From an uncultured Oscillospiraceae bacterium (GTDB taxonomy: Bacteria > Bacillota > Clostridia > Oscillospirales > Oscillospiraceae): 33,499 nt of DNA. The notes beneath the pieces are model-generated. The model had not been told where the DNA came from and made no database searches. It saw only the letters and a list, made by a program, of their open reading frames with translations. A program made the position numbers and the translations under genes. Below, piece after piece: positions 24,137 through 31,433 of the stretch. The DNA lies in contig CAJUKT010000013.1 of NCBI GenBank assembly GCA_910587255.1, forward strand, positions 1 through 33,499, written 5' to 3'. Positions within the stretch are counted from its first letter, which is position 1. Every line of letters starts with the position of its first letter.

Positions 24137-24939
24137 GTTCCTCCCTCTTGGAATGGGTTCATCCCCAAATTTGAAAAGTAGGCGGCTAATGCTGGTTCAA
24201 TAAAAGCGTTTGCTTTTGCCTGTGTTTGCCTTAACTCCTGACTAAATTCGCTGTTTTCTCCCAGCTGTATGAGCTTAGATAACATAGTGGCATCCCCATT
24301 CGTGAACTCCAGAATCATATCCCAATAGGTTTTGGCGAATTGCAATCCCTGTGGGCTTTCTGCTGATACGCCCGCCTCCTGCAAAAGAATTGCTTCGTCT
24401 TGCAACTGCAAAAATTTTTTCAAAAATGCCGCGCCGCTCTCCCGGTCAAAGCGGTTGCGAATATGATCCAGTGTTTCACTGTCAAAATGCTTGATAAGCC
24501 GGTAGAAATCATTTTTCATTTCCAGATTGACAATAATATCCGCATATTTTTTGAAATCGACCGACTGAATTTCCAATACCTCTGCTTTCAGTGCCTCCAG
24601 CTCTGACAGCGATTGGGACAGATTTGCAATTTTTTCCCGAATTGTGTCTGCTTGCTCGGTAAGAATCTGTGCGACATCTTCTGGCGTGTCCAATGGGATT
24701 AGCCTGTTCTTTATATCGGACAAAGAAAATCCCAAATGCTTTAAGGACAAAATCTGGTGGAGCTTGATAATATCTTTATCCGTGTAAAGCCTGCGCCCGC
24801 CATCACTGATAGCCGATGGTGAAAGCAGATTTTCTTTATCGTAGTGCTGTAAAGTTCGGACGGTTACATTCATTTTCTTTGCAACCTCGCCAGCGGTCAT
24901 ATATCCTTGCGGAATAGCCCGATATTTTTCCACGTTCAA
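24133..24939 (-). CDS. MerR-family transcriptional regulator
   Basis: 268-residue regulator, first gene of the exporter operon. The N-terminal winged helix is at ~14-80: 'TAGEVAKKMNVTVRTLQHYD', 'GGRRLYTDKDIIKLHQIL' and 'LGFSLSDIKNRL'. A coiled coil (~95-125) and a ~140-residue helical effector domain follow, like TipAS-type MerR proteins that bind antibiotics or peptides. The start is TTG 24939 with AGGAGG four bases before. A MerR-style promoter lies just upstream with its dyad in the spacer, so autoregulation is very likely. The predicted transcript leader is only about ten bases. Confidence 0.9.
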   Translation of the reverse strand: MNVEKYRAIPQGYMTAGEVAKKMNVTVRTLQHYDKENLLSPSAISDGGRRLYTDKDIIKLHQILSLKHLGFSLSDIKNRLIPLDTPEDVAQILTEQADTIREKIANLSQSLSELEALKAEVLEIQSVDFKKYADIIVNLEMKNDFYRLIKHFDSETLDHIRNRFDRESGAAFLKKFLQLQDEAILLQEAGVSAESPQGLQFAKTYWDMILEFTNGDATMLSKLIQLGENSEFSQELRQTQAKANAFIEPALAAYFSNLGMNPFQEGGT

Positions 24940-24955
24940 GATACCTCCTGCGAAC

Positions 24956-24986
24956 AGTATAGCTCATGACGTTACGTCACGAGCAA
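24956..24986 (-). promoter_or_regulatory. MerR-type promoter with operator dyad in a 19-bp spacer
   Basis: On the - strand TTGCTC (24986-24981) and TATACT (24961-24956) are 19 bases apart, the long spacing that MerR-family activators correct by twisting DNA. The spacer holds the near-perfect dyad GCTCATGACGT-T-ACGTCACGAGC (24962-24984), with one mismatch. It drives the MerR/ABC operon. Confidence 0.88.
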
Positions 24987-25001
24987 GACCTTTTTCACAT
25001 T

Positions 25002-25097
25002 TTCCTTATTATCGGCAAATTATTTTTGGATAGACAGTTTTTGTTAGTGGCAAAGCGATTTAAGTGGGAGTATGGCAGCAAGAAAAGCTCAGATTAG
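25002..25097 (+). pseudogene. Possible relic of an ABC-2 permease C-terminus
   Basis: A short open + strand stretch ends '...FLLVAKRFKWEYG...' before TAG 25095-25097. 'KRFKWE' resembles the end of ABC-2 permeases such as the one at 19006-19749 (VKCFKWE). Only about eight residues support this. Apart from this and the MerR promoter and hairpin, the 24940-25181 gap holds nothing recognisable. Confidence 0.25.
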
Positions 25098-25112
25098 TTG
25101 CAACACAGCAAA

Positions 25113-25148
25113 TGCGTGGCGCAGATTTTGGATAAACTGCGCCACGCA
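25113..25148. terminator. Hairpin after the maltodextrin operon
   Basis: A perfect 12-bp stem TGCGTGGCGCAG (25113-25124) / CTGCGCCACGCA (25137-25148) lies 34 bases past the GH13 gene stop on the - strand. No clean T-run follows, so termination may be partial, or the hairpin protects the mRNA end. Confidence 0.65.
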
Positions 25149-25181
25149 CATATTGTTGCCTGCCAGGAGACCGTATGTTTT

Positions 25182-26906
25182 TTATTTCCAAACCGCATAT
25201 CCGAATGGCCCCATTGTGCCGCCTTCATATGCGCAGCAGAGAACGGGGGAGGGACTTGGTGCGATGGATGGCGGCAGTTGGGCAGGCGAGGGGCCTGCAT
25301 TCAGCGCAACAACTACCGCAGTATCTCCTAATTTACGACGGTAGAGATATAGACTACCCTCCATCCAAAGGGAGCGGAACGTGCCCAATGCCAGAACGCT
25401 GTCTTCTCTCCGCAATGCTGCAAGGTCTCGGAGCAGCGGCCGCAGGTCCTCGGGCGGGGCGTTCCATGGCATAGCGCTGCGGTAGTCCAGCTCAGTCGCG
25501 CCGGCTACACCCAGCTCGTCGCCATAAAACACGCAGGGCGTGCCAGAGGCGGTGAACAGGAACACCTCCGCCAGCCGCAGCCGCCGGACATCCCCGCCGC
25601 ACAGGGACAGGAACCGGCTGACATCGTGGCTGTCCAGCAGGTTGAGCTGCCCTTGCACGATTCCGGTTGGGTAGCGGTATAGCATCTGGGCGATCCGGGC
25701 GCTGAACCGGGCGGCGTCAATGGCACCCAGGGCGAAGAAGTCCCGGCAGTGTTTCCGGAAGTCGTAGTTCATGGCGGAGTCGAACATATCTCCCCGTAGC
25801 CAGCTCTCGGCATTTTCCCAAATCTCGCCGATCATCACGCTATCCGGGTCAATGGCCCGGGCCGTGCGCTTGAAGGCCCGCCAGAACTCCCGGTCTACCT
25901 CGTTGGCCACGTCCAGCCGCCAGCCGTCCACATGGTACTCCCGGATCCAATGGGCGCAGACCTGCATGAAGTAGTCCCGCACCTCTGGATTTGAGGTGTT
26001 GAGCTTGGGCATCTTGGACTCATAGGCGAAGCTGGCATAGCCGGGAGCTATACCCTCGGGCGGCCGGGTCACGGGGAAGGTGAGGTCGTAGAACCAGTCC
26101 TTATACTGGGACTGCTCCCCATTGCGTACCACATCGTCGAAGGCGAAGAAGTGCCAGCTGCAGTGGTTGAACACCCCGTCGATCACCACGCGCAGTCCCA
26201 GGCTGTGGGCCTGCTCCACCAGCTCCCGGAAATCGTCGTCGGTGCCCAGGCTGGGGGAAATGTGGAAATAGTCCAGCGTGTCGTAGCGGTGATACTCACC
26301 GGCGGTAAAGATAGGGTTGAGATAGATGCAGTTGAAGCCCAAGCCTGCTATGTAGTCCAGATTTTCGGTGATCCCCCGGAGCGTGCCGCCCAACCGGGAC
26401 TTCAGGATAAGCCCATTCTCCCACACTGTTTCGGAGGGAGTGTTCAGGATAGACCGTCGGTCCGATGCGAAACTGTCCGGGAAAATATTATATACGACGG
26501 CGTGCTTCAGCCACTGGGGAACGGAGGCAATCTCCTCCCGCCGGATGAAGGGATATTGGTAGAACTCACTGCGCTCCGCCGGGAGCCGGGGTGAGAGGAT
26601 GTCCGCATACAGGTACAGAACCTCGCCCGCGCTGGTAAGTTCAAAGTAGTAGCACACCCGGGTATACGGGCTGTCAAAGGTAATTTCATAATAGTCGAAA
26701 TCCAGCTCGTGGGCAGTGCGCTCCATCTCCAGGGGAGTAAAGCGGATGGGATCGTCCGGCTGGACCCGGTCGCCGTACCAGAGGACGCAGTGCTCCAGCT
26801 CCCCTGCGGCACAGCGCAGGCGGAGAGTAAGGGACCGTTCACTGTTGGCGAAGGCGTACTGGGACAGAGGGATATGGGTCACCGCCTGTTGCGTAATCAT
26901 AAGCAT
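25182..26906 (-). CDS. GH13 alpha-amylase-family enzyme (neopullulanase/cyclomaltodextrinase-like)
   Basis: Cytoplasmic enzyme that probably splits imported maltodextrins or cyclodextrins. An N-terminal beta domain (~1-120) looks like CBM34, as in neopullulanases. The TIM-barrel follows with the four GH13 regions: 'VVIDGVFNH', 'GWRLDVANE' with nucleophile Asp332, 'MIGEIWE' with acid/base Glu361, and 'LLDSHD' with Asp428. 'YNIFPDSFA' and 'GGTLRGI' are typical of this subgroup. No signal peptide is present, which fits an intracellular role. ATG 26906 and ATG 26900 are both possible behind AAGGAAAGG. It is the last gene of the operon, 19 bases after the permease. Confidence 0.92.
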   Translation of the reverse strand: MLMITQQAVTHIPLSQYAFANSERSLTLRLRCAAGELEHCVLWYGDRVQPDDPIRFTPLEMERTAHELDFDYYEITFDSPYTRVCYYFELTSAGEVLYLYADILSPRLPAERSEFYQYPFIRREEIASVPQWLKHAVVYNIFPDSFASDRRSILNTPSETVWENGLILKSRLGGTLRGITENLDYIAGLGFNCIYLNPIFTAGEYHRYDTLDYFHISPSLGTDDDFRELVEQAHSLGLRVVIDGVFNHCSWHFFAFDDVVRNGEQSQYKDWFYDLTFPVTRPPEGIAPGYASFAYESKMPKLNTSNPEVRDYFMQVCAHWIREYHVDGWRLDVANEVDREFWRAFKRTARAIDPDSVMIGEIWENAESWLRGDMFDSAMNYDFRKHCRDFFALGAIDAARFSARIAQMLYRYPTGIVQGQLNLLDSHDVSRFLSLCGGDVRRLRLAEVFLFTASGTPCVFYGDELGVAGATELDYRSAMPWNAPPEDLRPLLRDLAALRREDSVLALGTFRSLWMEGSLYLYRRKLGDTAVVVALNAGPSPAQLPPSIAPSPSPVLCCAYEGGTMGPFGYAVWK

Positions 26907-26925
26907 TTCCTTTCCTTAAAAACGG

Positions 26926-27768
26926 TCATTCCTTCACACCTCCGGCGGTGAGGCCGGACACCATGTATTTCTGGATCTTGAAGAAAATCAGCAGCAGGGG
27001 CAGGGAGGCCAGCATGGACGCGGCGGTGAACACAGACCAGTTCCGGCTGTAATCGTTGGACTGGAGCTGATACAGGCCGCCCGCCAGGGAGTAGGATTCG
27101 CTGTTGAGCAGGAATGTGGTGGCGAACAGATACTCGTTCCACACGGTAATGAGCACCATGACGCAGGTGACGATGATAGCGGGCCTTGCCAGGGGCAGAA
27201 CGATGCGCAGGATCATCTGTAGGTCGCTGGCACCGTCGATTTTGGATGCCTCCTCGATCTCCCTGGGTATGGTGTCAAAGTAGCCCTTCATATTCCAGAT
27301 GGAGAACACACACATGGAGCCGGCGTAAATGATGATGAGCCCGCTATGGGTGTTGAGGGTATTGGTCAGCCGCAGCACCCGGAACAGGGCGAACATGGAC
27401 AGCACCTGGGGAAAGGCGTTGAGGACCAGCAGCACCCGCAGCATCCCGCGCCGGCCGGCAAACCGCCAGCGTGAGGCGGCGTAGGCGGCAGGCACCGCGC
27501 ACAGCATGGACAGCGCGATGGTCCCGACGCTGAGGAGCAGGGAGTTCTTCAGCCACAGCAGGAACGGCTTGTCAAACAGGATGGCCCGATAGTTTTCCAG
27601 GGTGGGGTCCTTCGGCAGGAAGGAGAGGTCCCCGGACAGCGCTGCGCCCTGGCCGCTGAAGGAGATGGACAGGGCGTACAGCACCGGCACCAGGGTCACC
27701 AGGCACAGCAGGATAAAGGCCGCGTTCAAGAGCGCCAGTCTGGCGGTATTCTTTCCTTTTCTCGTCAT
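26926..27768 (-). CDS. Maltodextrin-type ABC permease, MalG-like
   Basis: 280-residue inner-membrane subunit with six predicted helices. It has the family's EAA loop, 'EEASKIDGASDLQMILRIVL' (~180-199), which docks to the ATPase. The C-terminus 'YMVSGLTAGGVKE' is a typical MalG ending. It starts at ATG 27768, three bases after the MalF-like stop. No ATPase gene is in this operon, so a shared sugar ATPase (MsmX-like) elsewhere is expected, as in other Firmicutes. The substrate is inferred from the GH13 gene and binding protein. Confidence 0.92.
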   Translation of the reverse strand: MTRKGKNTARLALLNAAFILLCLVTLVPVLYALSISFSGQGAALSGDLSFLPKDPTLENYRAILFDKPFLLWLKNSLLLSVGTIALSMLCAVPAAYAASRWRFAGRRGMLRVLLVLNAFPQVLSMFALFRVLRLTNTLNTHSGLIIIYAGSMCVFSIWNMKGYFDTIPREIEEASKIDGASDLQMILRIVLPLARPAIIVTCVMVLITVWNEYLFATTFLLNSESYSLAGGLYQLQSNDYSRNWSVFTAASMLASLPLLLIFFKIQKYMVSGLTAGGVKE

Positions 27769-27771
27769 GGC

Positions 27772-28656
27772 TTAATCCTCCCGAAGGCTGCGGTTGGTCA
27801 GGATGGAAAACAGGATGATGACCACAAACAGCAGCATACTCACCGCACTGGACAGCCCGTAGTTATTGGACGCGAAGGCGTTCTGGTGCGCGTAGGTGAT
27901 GACCGTATTCAGCGTGGCGCCGGTCATGTAGCCCCGCTGCTGGGTGAGCAGGTAGATGATGTCAAACTGTTTGAAGGTGATGAAGGTGGTCATCACCGCT
28001 GCCGGAGCGATGATGGGCCGGATAGCGGGGACGGTTATGGACCACGTCCGCACCCAGAACCCCGCGCCGTCCAGGGTGGCGCTCTCATAGAGGCTGCCAT
28101 CCACGCTCTGAAGCGCCCCGTCGATGGTGGAGATCATAAACGGCAGGGCCATCCACAGGTTCAGCGCCATACACGACAGGAAGGCGATCCCGTTGCTGGC
28201 CAGGAAGTCCACCTTGCCCAAGCCCAACATGGCAAGGAACTTGTTGAGGATGCCGAACTCGGTATTGAACATCCCCACCCGCCACAGCAGGATGGAGATA
28301 TAGGCGGGCACCGCCCAGGGCACCATGAGCAGGGTCTTGTAGACCCGCTTCAGCCGCAGCCCAGGCGCGTTCAGCCCCAGGGCGATGAAGAACCCCAGCC
28401 CGATCTGGATGGCCATATTTAGCACGGTCCAAACCAGGGTGGTGCCCAGGGCGGCCAGGAACCCGGAATCGAACTTGAACAGCGCCCGGGCATAGTTGCC
28501 AAGTCCGATGAATCCATAGTCCGTCCAGTGGTACAGGTTCATATTGGTCAGGGAGATATAGCCGGTATAGGCGATGGGGAAGACGATGACAATGAAGATC
28601 AGCAGCAGGGCAGGAACACAGTAGAACCAGGGTTTCCATCTCAATTTCTGTCTCAT
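27772..28656 (-). CDS. Maltodextrin-type ABC permease, MalF-like
   Basis: 294-residue permease with six hydrophobic segments and an EAA-type loop ('SLYESATLDGAGFWVRTWSI', ~190-210). It has 'NFW'-free short periplasmic parts, so it is the short Gram-positive form of MalF. ATG 28656 is chosen because AGGTGG lies five bases before; the in-frame GTG at 28665 is inside that site. It follows the binding-protein gene after 89 bases containing a strong hairpin, which probably lowers expression of this and later genes. Confidence 0.92.
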   Translation of the reverse strand: MRQKLRWKPWFYCVPALLLIFIVIVFPIAYTGYISLTNMNLYHWTDYGFIGLGNYARALFKFDSGFLAALGTTLVWTVLNMAIQIGLGFFIALGLNAPGLRLKRVYKTLLMVPWAVPAYISILLWRVGMFNTEFGILNKFLAMLGLGKVDFLASNGIAFLSCMALNLWMALPFMISTIDGALQSVDGSLYESATLDGAGFWVRTWSITVPAIRPIIAPAAVMTTFITFKQFDIIYLLTQQRGYMTGATLNTVITYAHQNAFASNNYGLSSAVSMLLFVVIILFSILTNRSLRED

Positions 28657-28681
28657 AAGCACCACCTATGATAAATGGGCA

Positions 28682-28704
28682 GGGGCGGCGGAAACCGCCG
28701 CCCC
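28682..28704 (-). other. Intercistronic hairpin between binding protein and MalF-like gene
   Basis: A perfect 10-bp GC-only stem GGGGCGGCGG (28682-28691) / CCGCCGCCCC (28695-28704) with a 3-base loop. No T-run follows, so it is probably an mRNA stabiliser or partial stop that keeps binding-protein mRNA in excess. Confidence 0.75.
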
Positions 28705-28745
28705 CTGGTTGTGATCCCAGCGCGGTGGTGCGCCGGGAAAGGGAC

Positions 28746-30014
28746 TTACTGCATGTCCGCGATGGCCTGCTCCGCAGCTGCCTGGGCGTCTGCGGCAGCC
28801 TGAGCCGGGTCGGCACCGTTTTTGTTGATGGCGGTGAGCATGGTCTCCACCGGGCCCCACATGGACCCCATCTCGGGGATGTTGGGCATGGGCTGGGCGG
28901 TGGACGCGGTCTTCTGGATGACGGTGATCATCTCCTTGGCGGCCACCTGCGGGTCGTCATAGGACTTGTTGTTGGCAGGGGCGCAGCCGGACTTGTTGGC
29001 CAGATCCACACCCACCTCTGGGGAGGCCATGACGGTGAGTACCTTGGCCAGGGCGTCTTTCTTCTCCGCCAGCGCCACCTTCAGCACGCCAACACCCTGG
29101 ATGCCAGAGAAGGGCGCCAGGCCGTTTCCATTGGGCAGCTTGATGTCGGACAGGGAGGCGATGCCATAGTCGATGCCTGCAGCCTCAATGCCGGACACCA
29201 GCCAGGGCCCGCCAATAATGGCCGCAGCCTTGCCCTCATTGAACAGGGTGGTGACGGTATTGTAATCGCCGTCCGCCTGGAGCGCACCAAACTTTTGGTT
29301 ATAGGTGGCCGCCTCAATGGTCTTCGGGTCGTTCAGGCCGGGCTTGGCGTTTTCGTCGATGATATACCCGCCAAAGCCGTTGATGAAGGGGGAGACGTTG
29401 TAGGCGTTGGTGTGCTGGTTGACCACGGCATAGGTCCCGGCGGCGGTGTCGGTATGGGCTACCATGTAATCGTACAGCTCCTCGGTGGTGCCGGGGATGT
29501 CCCCCTCCCACAGAGCCTTGTTGTAGAGGAACACCAGTGTCTCAAAGTACACCGGGAGGAGATACTGGGTACCGCCGATCTGCCCGGCCTCCACGGTCAT
29601 GGACAGGTGGTCGGACAGGATGGAGGAGGTATCCACCACATCGGACAGAGGAGCCAGAATGTCCATGGCCACGAAGCTGCCCAGCACATCGTGGGCGTAG
29701 AAGTACATATCCGGGGCATTGGCGGCGTCGCTGCCGTACAGCTTGAGCTGGTTGGGCATGTCGGTCTTTTTCTCGAAGACCACCGTAATCTGGTCAGCCG
29801 CCAGCTGGGCATTGACCTGGTCGGCGATGGTCTGCATGATCCCCTCGTCCCCGTCGTGCCAGACGGTGATTGTGACGGGCGCGGTCGGAGGATTGGTGCT
29901 CTGCGAAGGATCGGAGGAGGGGGCGCCGGAGTCCTGGGGAGTGGACTGGGAGCACCCGGCCAGCACGGCAAAGCACAGTGCCAAGGCAAGCAAGAGAGCA
30001 GTAACCTTTTTCAT
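28746..30014 (-). CDS. Maltodextrin-type ABC transporter substrate-binding lipoprotein
   Basis: 422-residue extracellular solute-binding protein family 1 member. It has a lipoprotein signal peptide with lipobox LAGC (lipid-bearing Cys21), then a Ser/Pro/Thr-rich linker. The mature fold starts at 'VTITVWHDGDEGIMQTIADQ' and contains 'MYFYAHDVLGSFVAMDILAP', 'YFETLVFLYNKAL', 'GFGGYIID' and 'IIGGPWLVSGIE', all as in MalE/cyclodextrin-binding proteins. The C-terminus is an Ala-rich helix. ATG 30014 follows AAAGGAGAT. First gene of the operon, with a strong promoter and a LacI-type operator upstream. Sugar preference cannot be read from sequence. Confidence 0.93.
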   Translation of the reverse strand: MKKVTALLLALALCFAVLAGCSQSTPQDSGAPSSDPSQSTNPPTAPVTITVWHDGDEGIMQTIADQVNAQLAADQITVVFEKKTDMPNQLKLYGSDAANAPDMYFYAHDVLGSFVAMDILAPLSDVVDTSSILSDHLSMTVEAGQIGGTQYLLPVYFETLVFLYNKALWEGDIPGTTEELYDYMVAHTDTAAGTYAVVNQHTNAYNVSPFINGFGGYIIDENAKPGLNDPKTIEAATYNQKFGALQADGDYNTVTTLFNEGKAAAIIGGPWLVSGIEAAGIDYGIASLSDIKLPNGNGLAPFSGIQGVGVLKVALAEKKDALAKVLTVMASPEVGVDLANKSGCAPANNKSYDDPQVAAKEMITVIQKTASTAQPMPNIPEMGSMWGPVETMLTAINKNGADPAQAAADAQAAAEQAIADMQ

Positions 30015-30032
30015 TGCAGATCTCCTTTCTAA

Positions 30033-30044
30033 TAAAACGCTTTC
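30033..30044. promoter_or_regulatory. LacI-type operator in front of the binding-protein gene
   Basis: TAAAACGCTTTC lies in the leader, just before the ribosome site of the binding-protein gene. It is the exact reverse complement of the sequence at 30199-30210 in front of the repressor gene. The AAA-x-CG-x-TTT-like core fits LacI-family sites. Confidence 0.7.
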
Positions 30045-30136
30045 CCATTTCCTTCAGCCCGCATGGGAGAAGGCAGTTCTCACAGATCAAACAATATGCT
30101 TGCAATTTGCGGCAAGTTCTTGTAAAATCTAAAGTG

Positions 30137-30166
30137 AGTATAGCATTATATAAATCAAAGTGTCAA
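30137..30166 (-). promoter_or_regulatory. Promoter of the maltodextrin operon
   Basis: On the - strand a perfect TTGACA (30166-30161) and TATACT (30142-30137) are 18 bases apart. The leader before the binding-protein ATG is about 115 bases long and includes the operator at 30033-30044. The inverted repeat CTTGC/GCAAG near 30098-30115 also lies in it. Confidence 0.85.
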
Positions 30167-30198
30167 TGGAATACCCTTCGTCTATCTCAACAAATGCC

Positions 30199-30210
30199 GA
30201 AAGCGTTTTA
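30199..30210. promoter_or_regulatory. LacI-type operator in front of the repressor gene
   Basis: GAAAGCGTTTTA, perfect inverted match to 30033-30044, lies 19 bases before the repressor ATG. With the two sites 155 bases apart, one repressor could bind both and repress both units. Confidence 0.7.
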
Positions 30211-30229
30211 CTAAGAACGGAGGCGTGCT

Positions 30230-31249
30230 ATGGCGGCTACCATCAATGACATCGCCCAGGAAGCGGGCGTGTCCATCGCCACGGTCAGCAAGGTGATCAA
30301 CAACAAGGCCCATGTGTCCCCCGATACCCGGAAGAGGGTGCTGCAGGTGATGGAGCAGTTCCATTATACCCCCAACGCCTCGGCGGCCAACCTGGCCCGG
30401 CGCACCAGTAAGAATGTGCTGTATGCAGACCGGTTTTACAAGGGTCTGCCCTATGAGAACCCGCATATGTTTGACATCATCTGCGGCGTCAGCCATGAGC
30501 TGAGCCGGAAGGGCTACCGACTGTCCCTGCTTAACCTGGACTCGTGCGGGAAAAAGCCGGAGGCCGCTCTGGAGGAGGCCATCCTTAGCCGGGTGGCAGA
30601 TGGGATCATCGTCAGCAGCGCCTTTGTCACGGCCCGGACGGAGCGGCTACTGCTGAAGCATGACTTTCCGCAGATCTGCATTGGGGAACCTCAGTTTGAT
30701 ACCATCCTGTCCTGGATCGACACCAACAACACCCTCTCCTCCAACCTCGCTGTGGAGCACCTGGTATCTACCGGCTGCCGCACCCTGGCATTTATGGGCG
30801 GCAGGGAGGAGGACCGCATCTTCATGGACCGGCTGCGGGGATTCCGAACCGCCATGGAGCGGCGGGGCCTGGAGGTAAAGGAAGAGTATATCACCTACAA
30901 TCCGCCTGACGTAGAGGCGATATTCCAGTCTGCGGCGGCCCTTCTGGATCTGCCGGTCCCGCCGGACGGCATCATCTGCACCAACAGCCTGATGGCGGTG
31001 GGCACCATGCGGGCCATACAGACCAGGGGCCTGGACATCCCGGGGCAGGTGTCCCTGATCGCCTTTGACGATCACCCATACTCGCCTATGGTGTCCCCCC
31101 AGCCCACGATCATAGATATCGATCTGTTCAGTCTGGGGGTCCACGCCGGGAACCTGCTGCTGAAGAAGATCCGGGACCCGGCCATGCTGGTACAGACCTA
31201 TACCGCGCTGCCGCGGCTGCTGCTCCGGGGCACGACGCGGGTACGATAA
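30230..31249 (+). CDS. LacI-family repressor of the maltodextrin operon (MalR-like)
   Basis: 339-residue regulator. The N-terminal helix-turn-helix is 'TINDIAQEAGVSIATVSKVI' followed by the hinge 'YTPNASAANLARR' (~45-57). A two-lobe sugar-binding domain follows, with 'ADGIIVSSAF', 'HLVSTGCRTLAFMGG', 'DGIICTNSLMAVGTMRAI' and 'VSLIAFDDH', as in LacI/GalR proteins. ATG 30230 follows GGAGG. It is divergent from the sugar operon with a 215-base shared region that contains the operators. It probably represses without inducing sugar; the exact inducer is unknown. The residues after the hinge depart slightly from the common 'TxxIGVI' pattern, reading 'TSKNVLYADRF'. Confidence 0.9.
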   Translation: MAATINDIAQEAGVSIATVSKVINNKAHVSPDTRKRVLQVMEQFHYTPNASAANLARRTSKNVLYADRFYKGLPYENPHMFDIICGVSHELSRKGYRLSLLNLDSCGKKPEAALEEAILSRVADGIIVSSAFVTARTERLLLKHDFPQICIGEPQFDTILSWIDTNNTLSSNLAVEHLVSTGCRTLAFMGGREEDRIFMDRLRGFRTAMERRGLEVKEEYITYNPPDVEAIFQSAAALLDLPVPPDGIICTNSLMAVGTMRAIQTRGLDIPGQVSLIAFDDHPYSPMVSPQPTIIDIDLFSLGVHAGNLLLKKIRDPAMLVQTYTALPRLLLRGTTRVR

Positions 31250-31294
31250 CGCAATATAAAAAGACACAGCCTAACCTTCTTTCACCGTCGTGTC

Positions 31295-31340
31295 AATAAA
31301 AACGGCGGTCTTGAAATCTGTTGTTTTCAAAAGACCGCCG
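31295..31340 (-). terminator. Rho-independent terminator of the BlaI/BlaR1-like operon
   Basis: On the - strand a 10-bp stem CGGCGGTCTT / AAGACCGCCG (31331-31340 with 31303-31312), extended by GAAA/TTTC, is followed by TTTTTATT. It lies about 95 bases past the protease gene. It could also slow readthrough from the repressor gene on the + strand. The remaining 31341-31433 gap shows nothing certain. Confidence 0.85.
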
Positions 31341-31433
31341 CAAGGCTATTTATATTTTGTTTGGGCGTGGTGATACCATCCGCCGTAAAAACGGTTTTTT
31401 ATTTTCCGTTGCAGGCCGCTTTGTTTTTGGGGG

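Noticed and set aside
25072..25474. Short + strand frames over the end of the GH13 gene
   Set aside because: They overlap the GH13 coding region antisense and show no ribosome site or recognisable protein features.
28668..30032. 454-codon open frame on the + strand
   Set aside because: Antisense to the binding-protein gene, whose lipobox and family motifs are clear; the shadow is Gly/His/Val-rich and has no family features.
31383..31400. CCGT-AAAA-ACGG followed by T6 as terminator of the LacI-type gene
   Set aside because: Stem is only four base pairs; too weak to list as a terminator, though the T-run is good.
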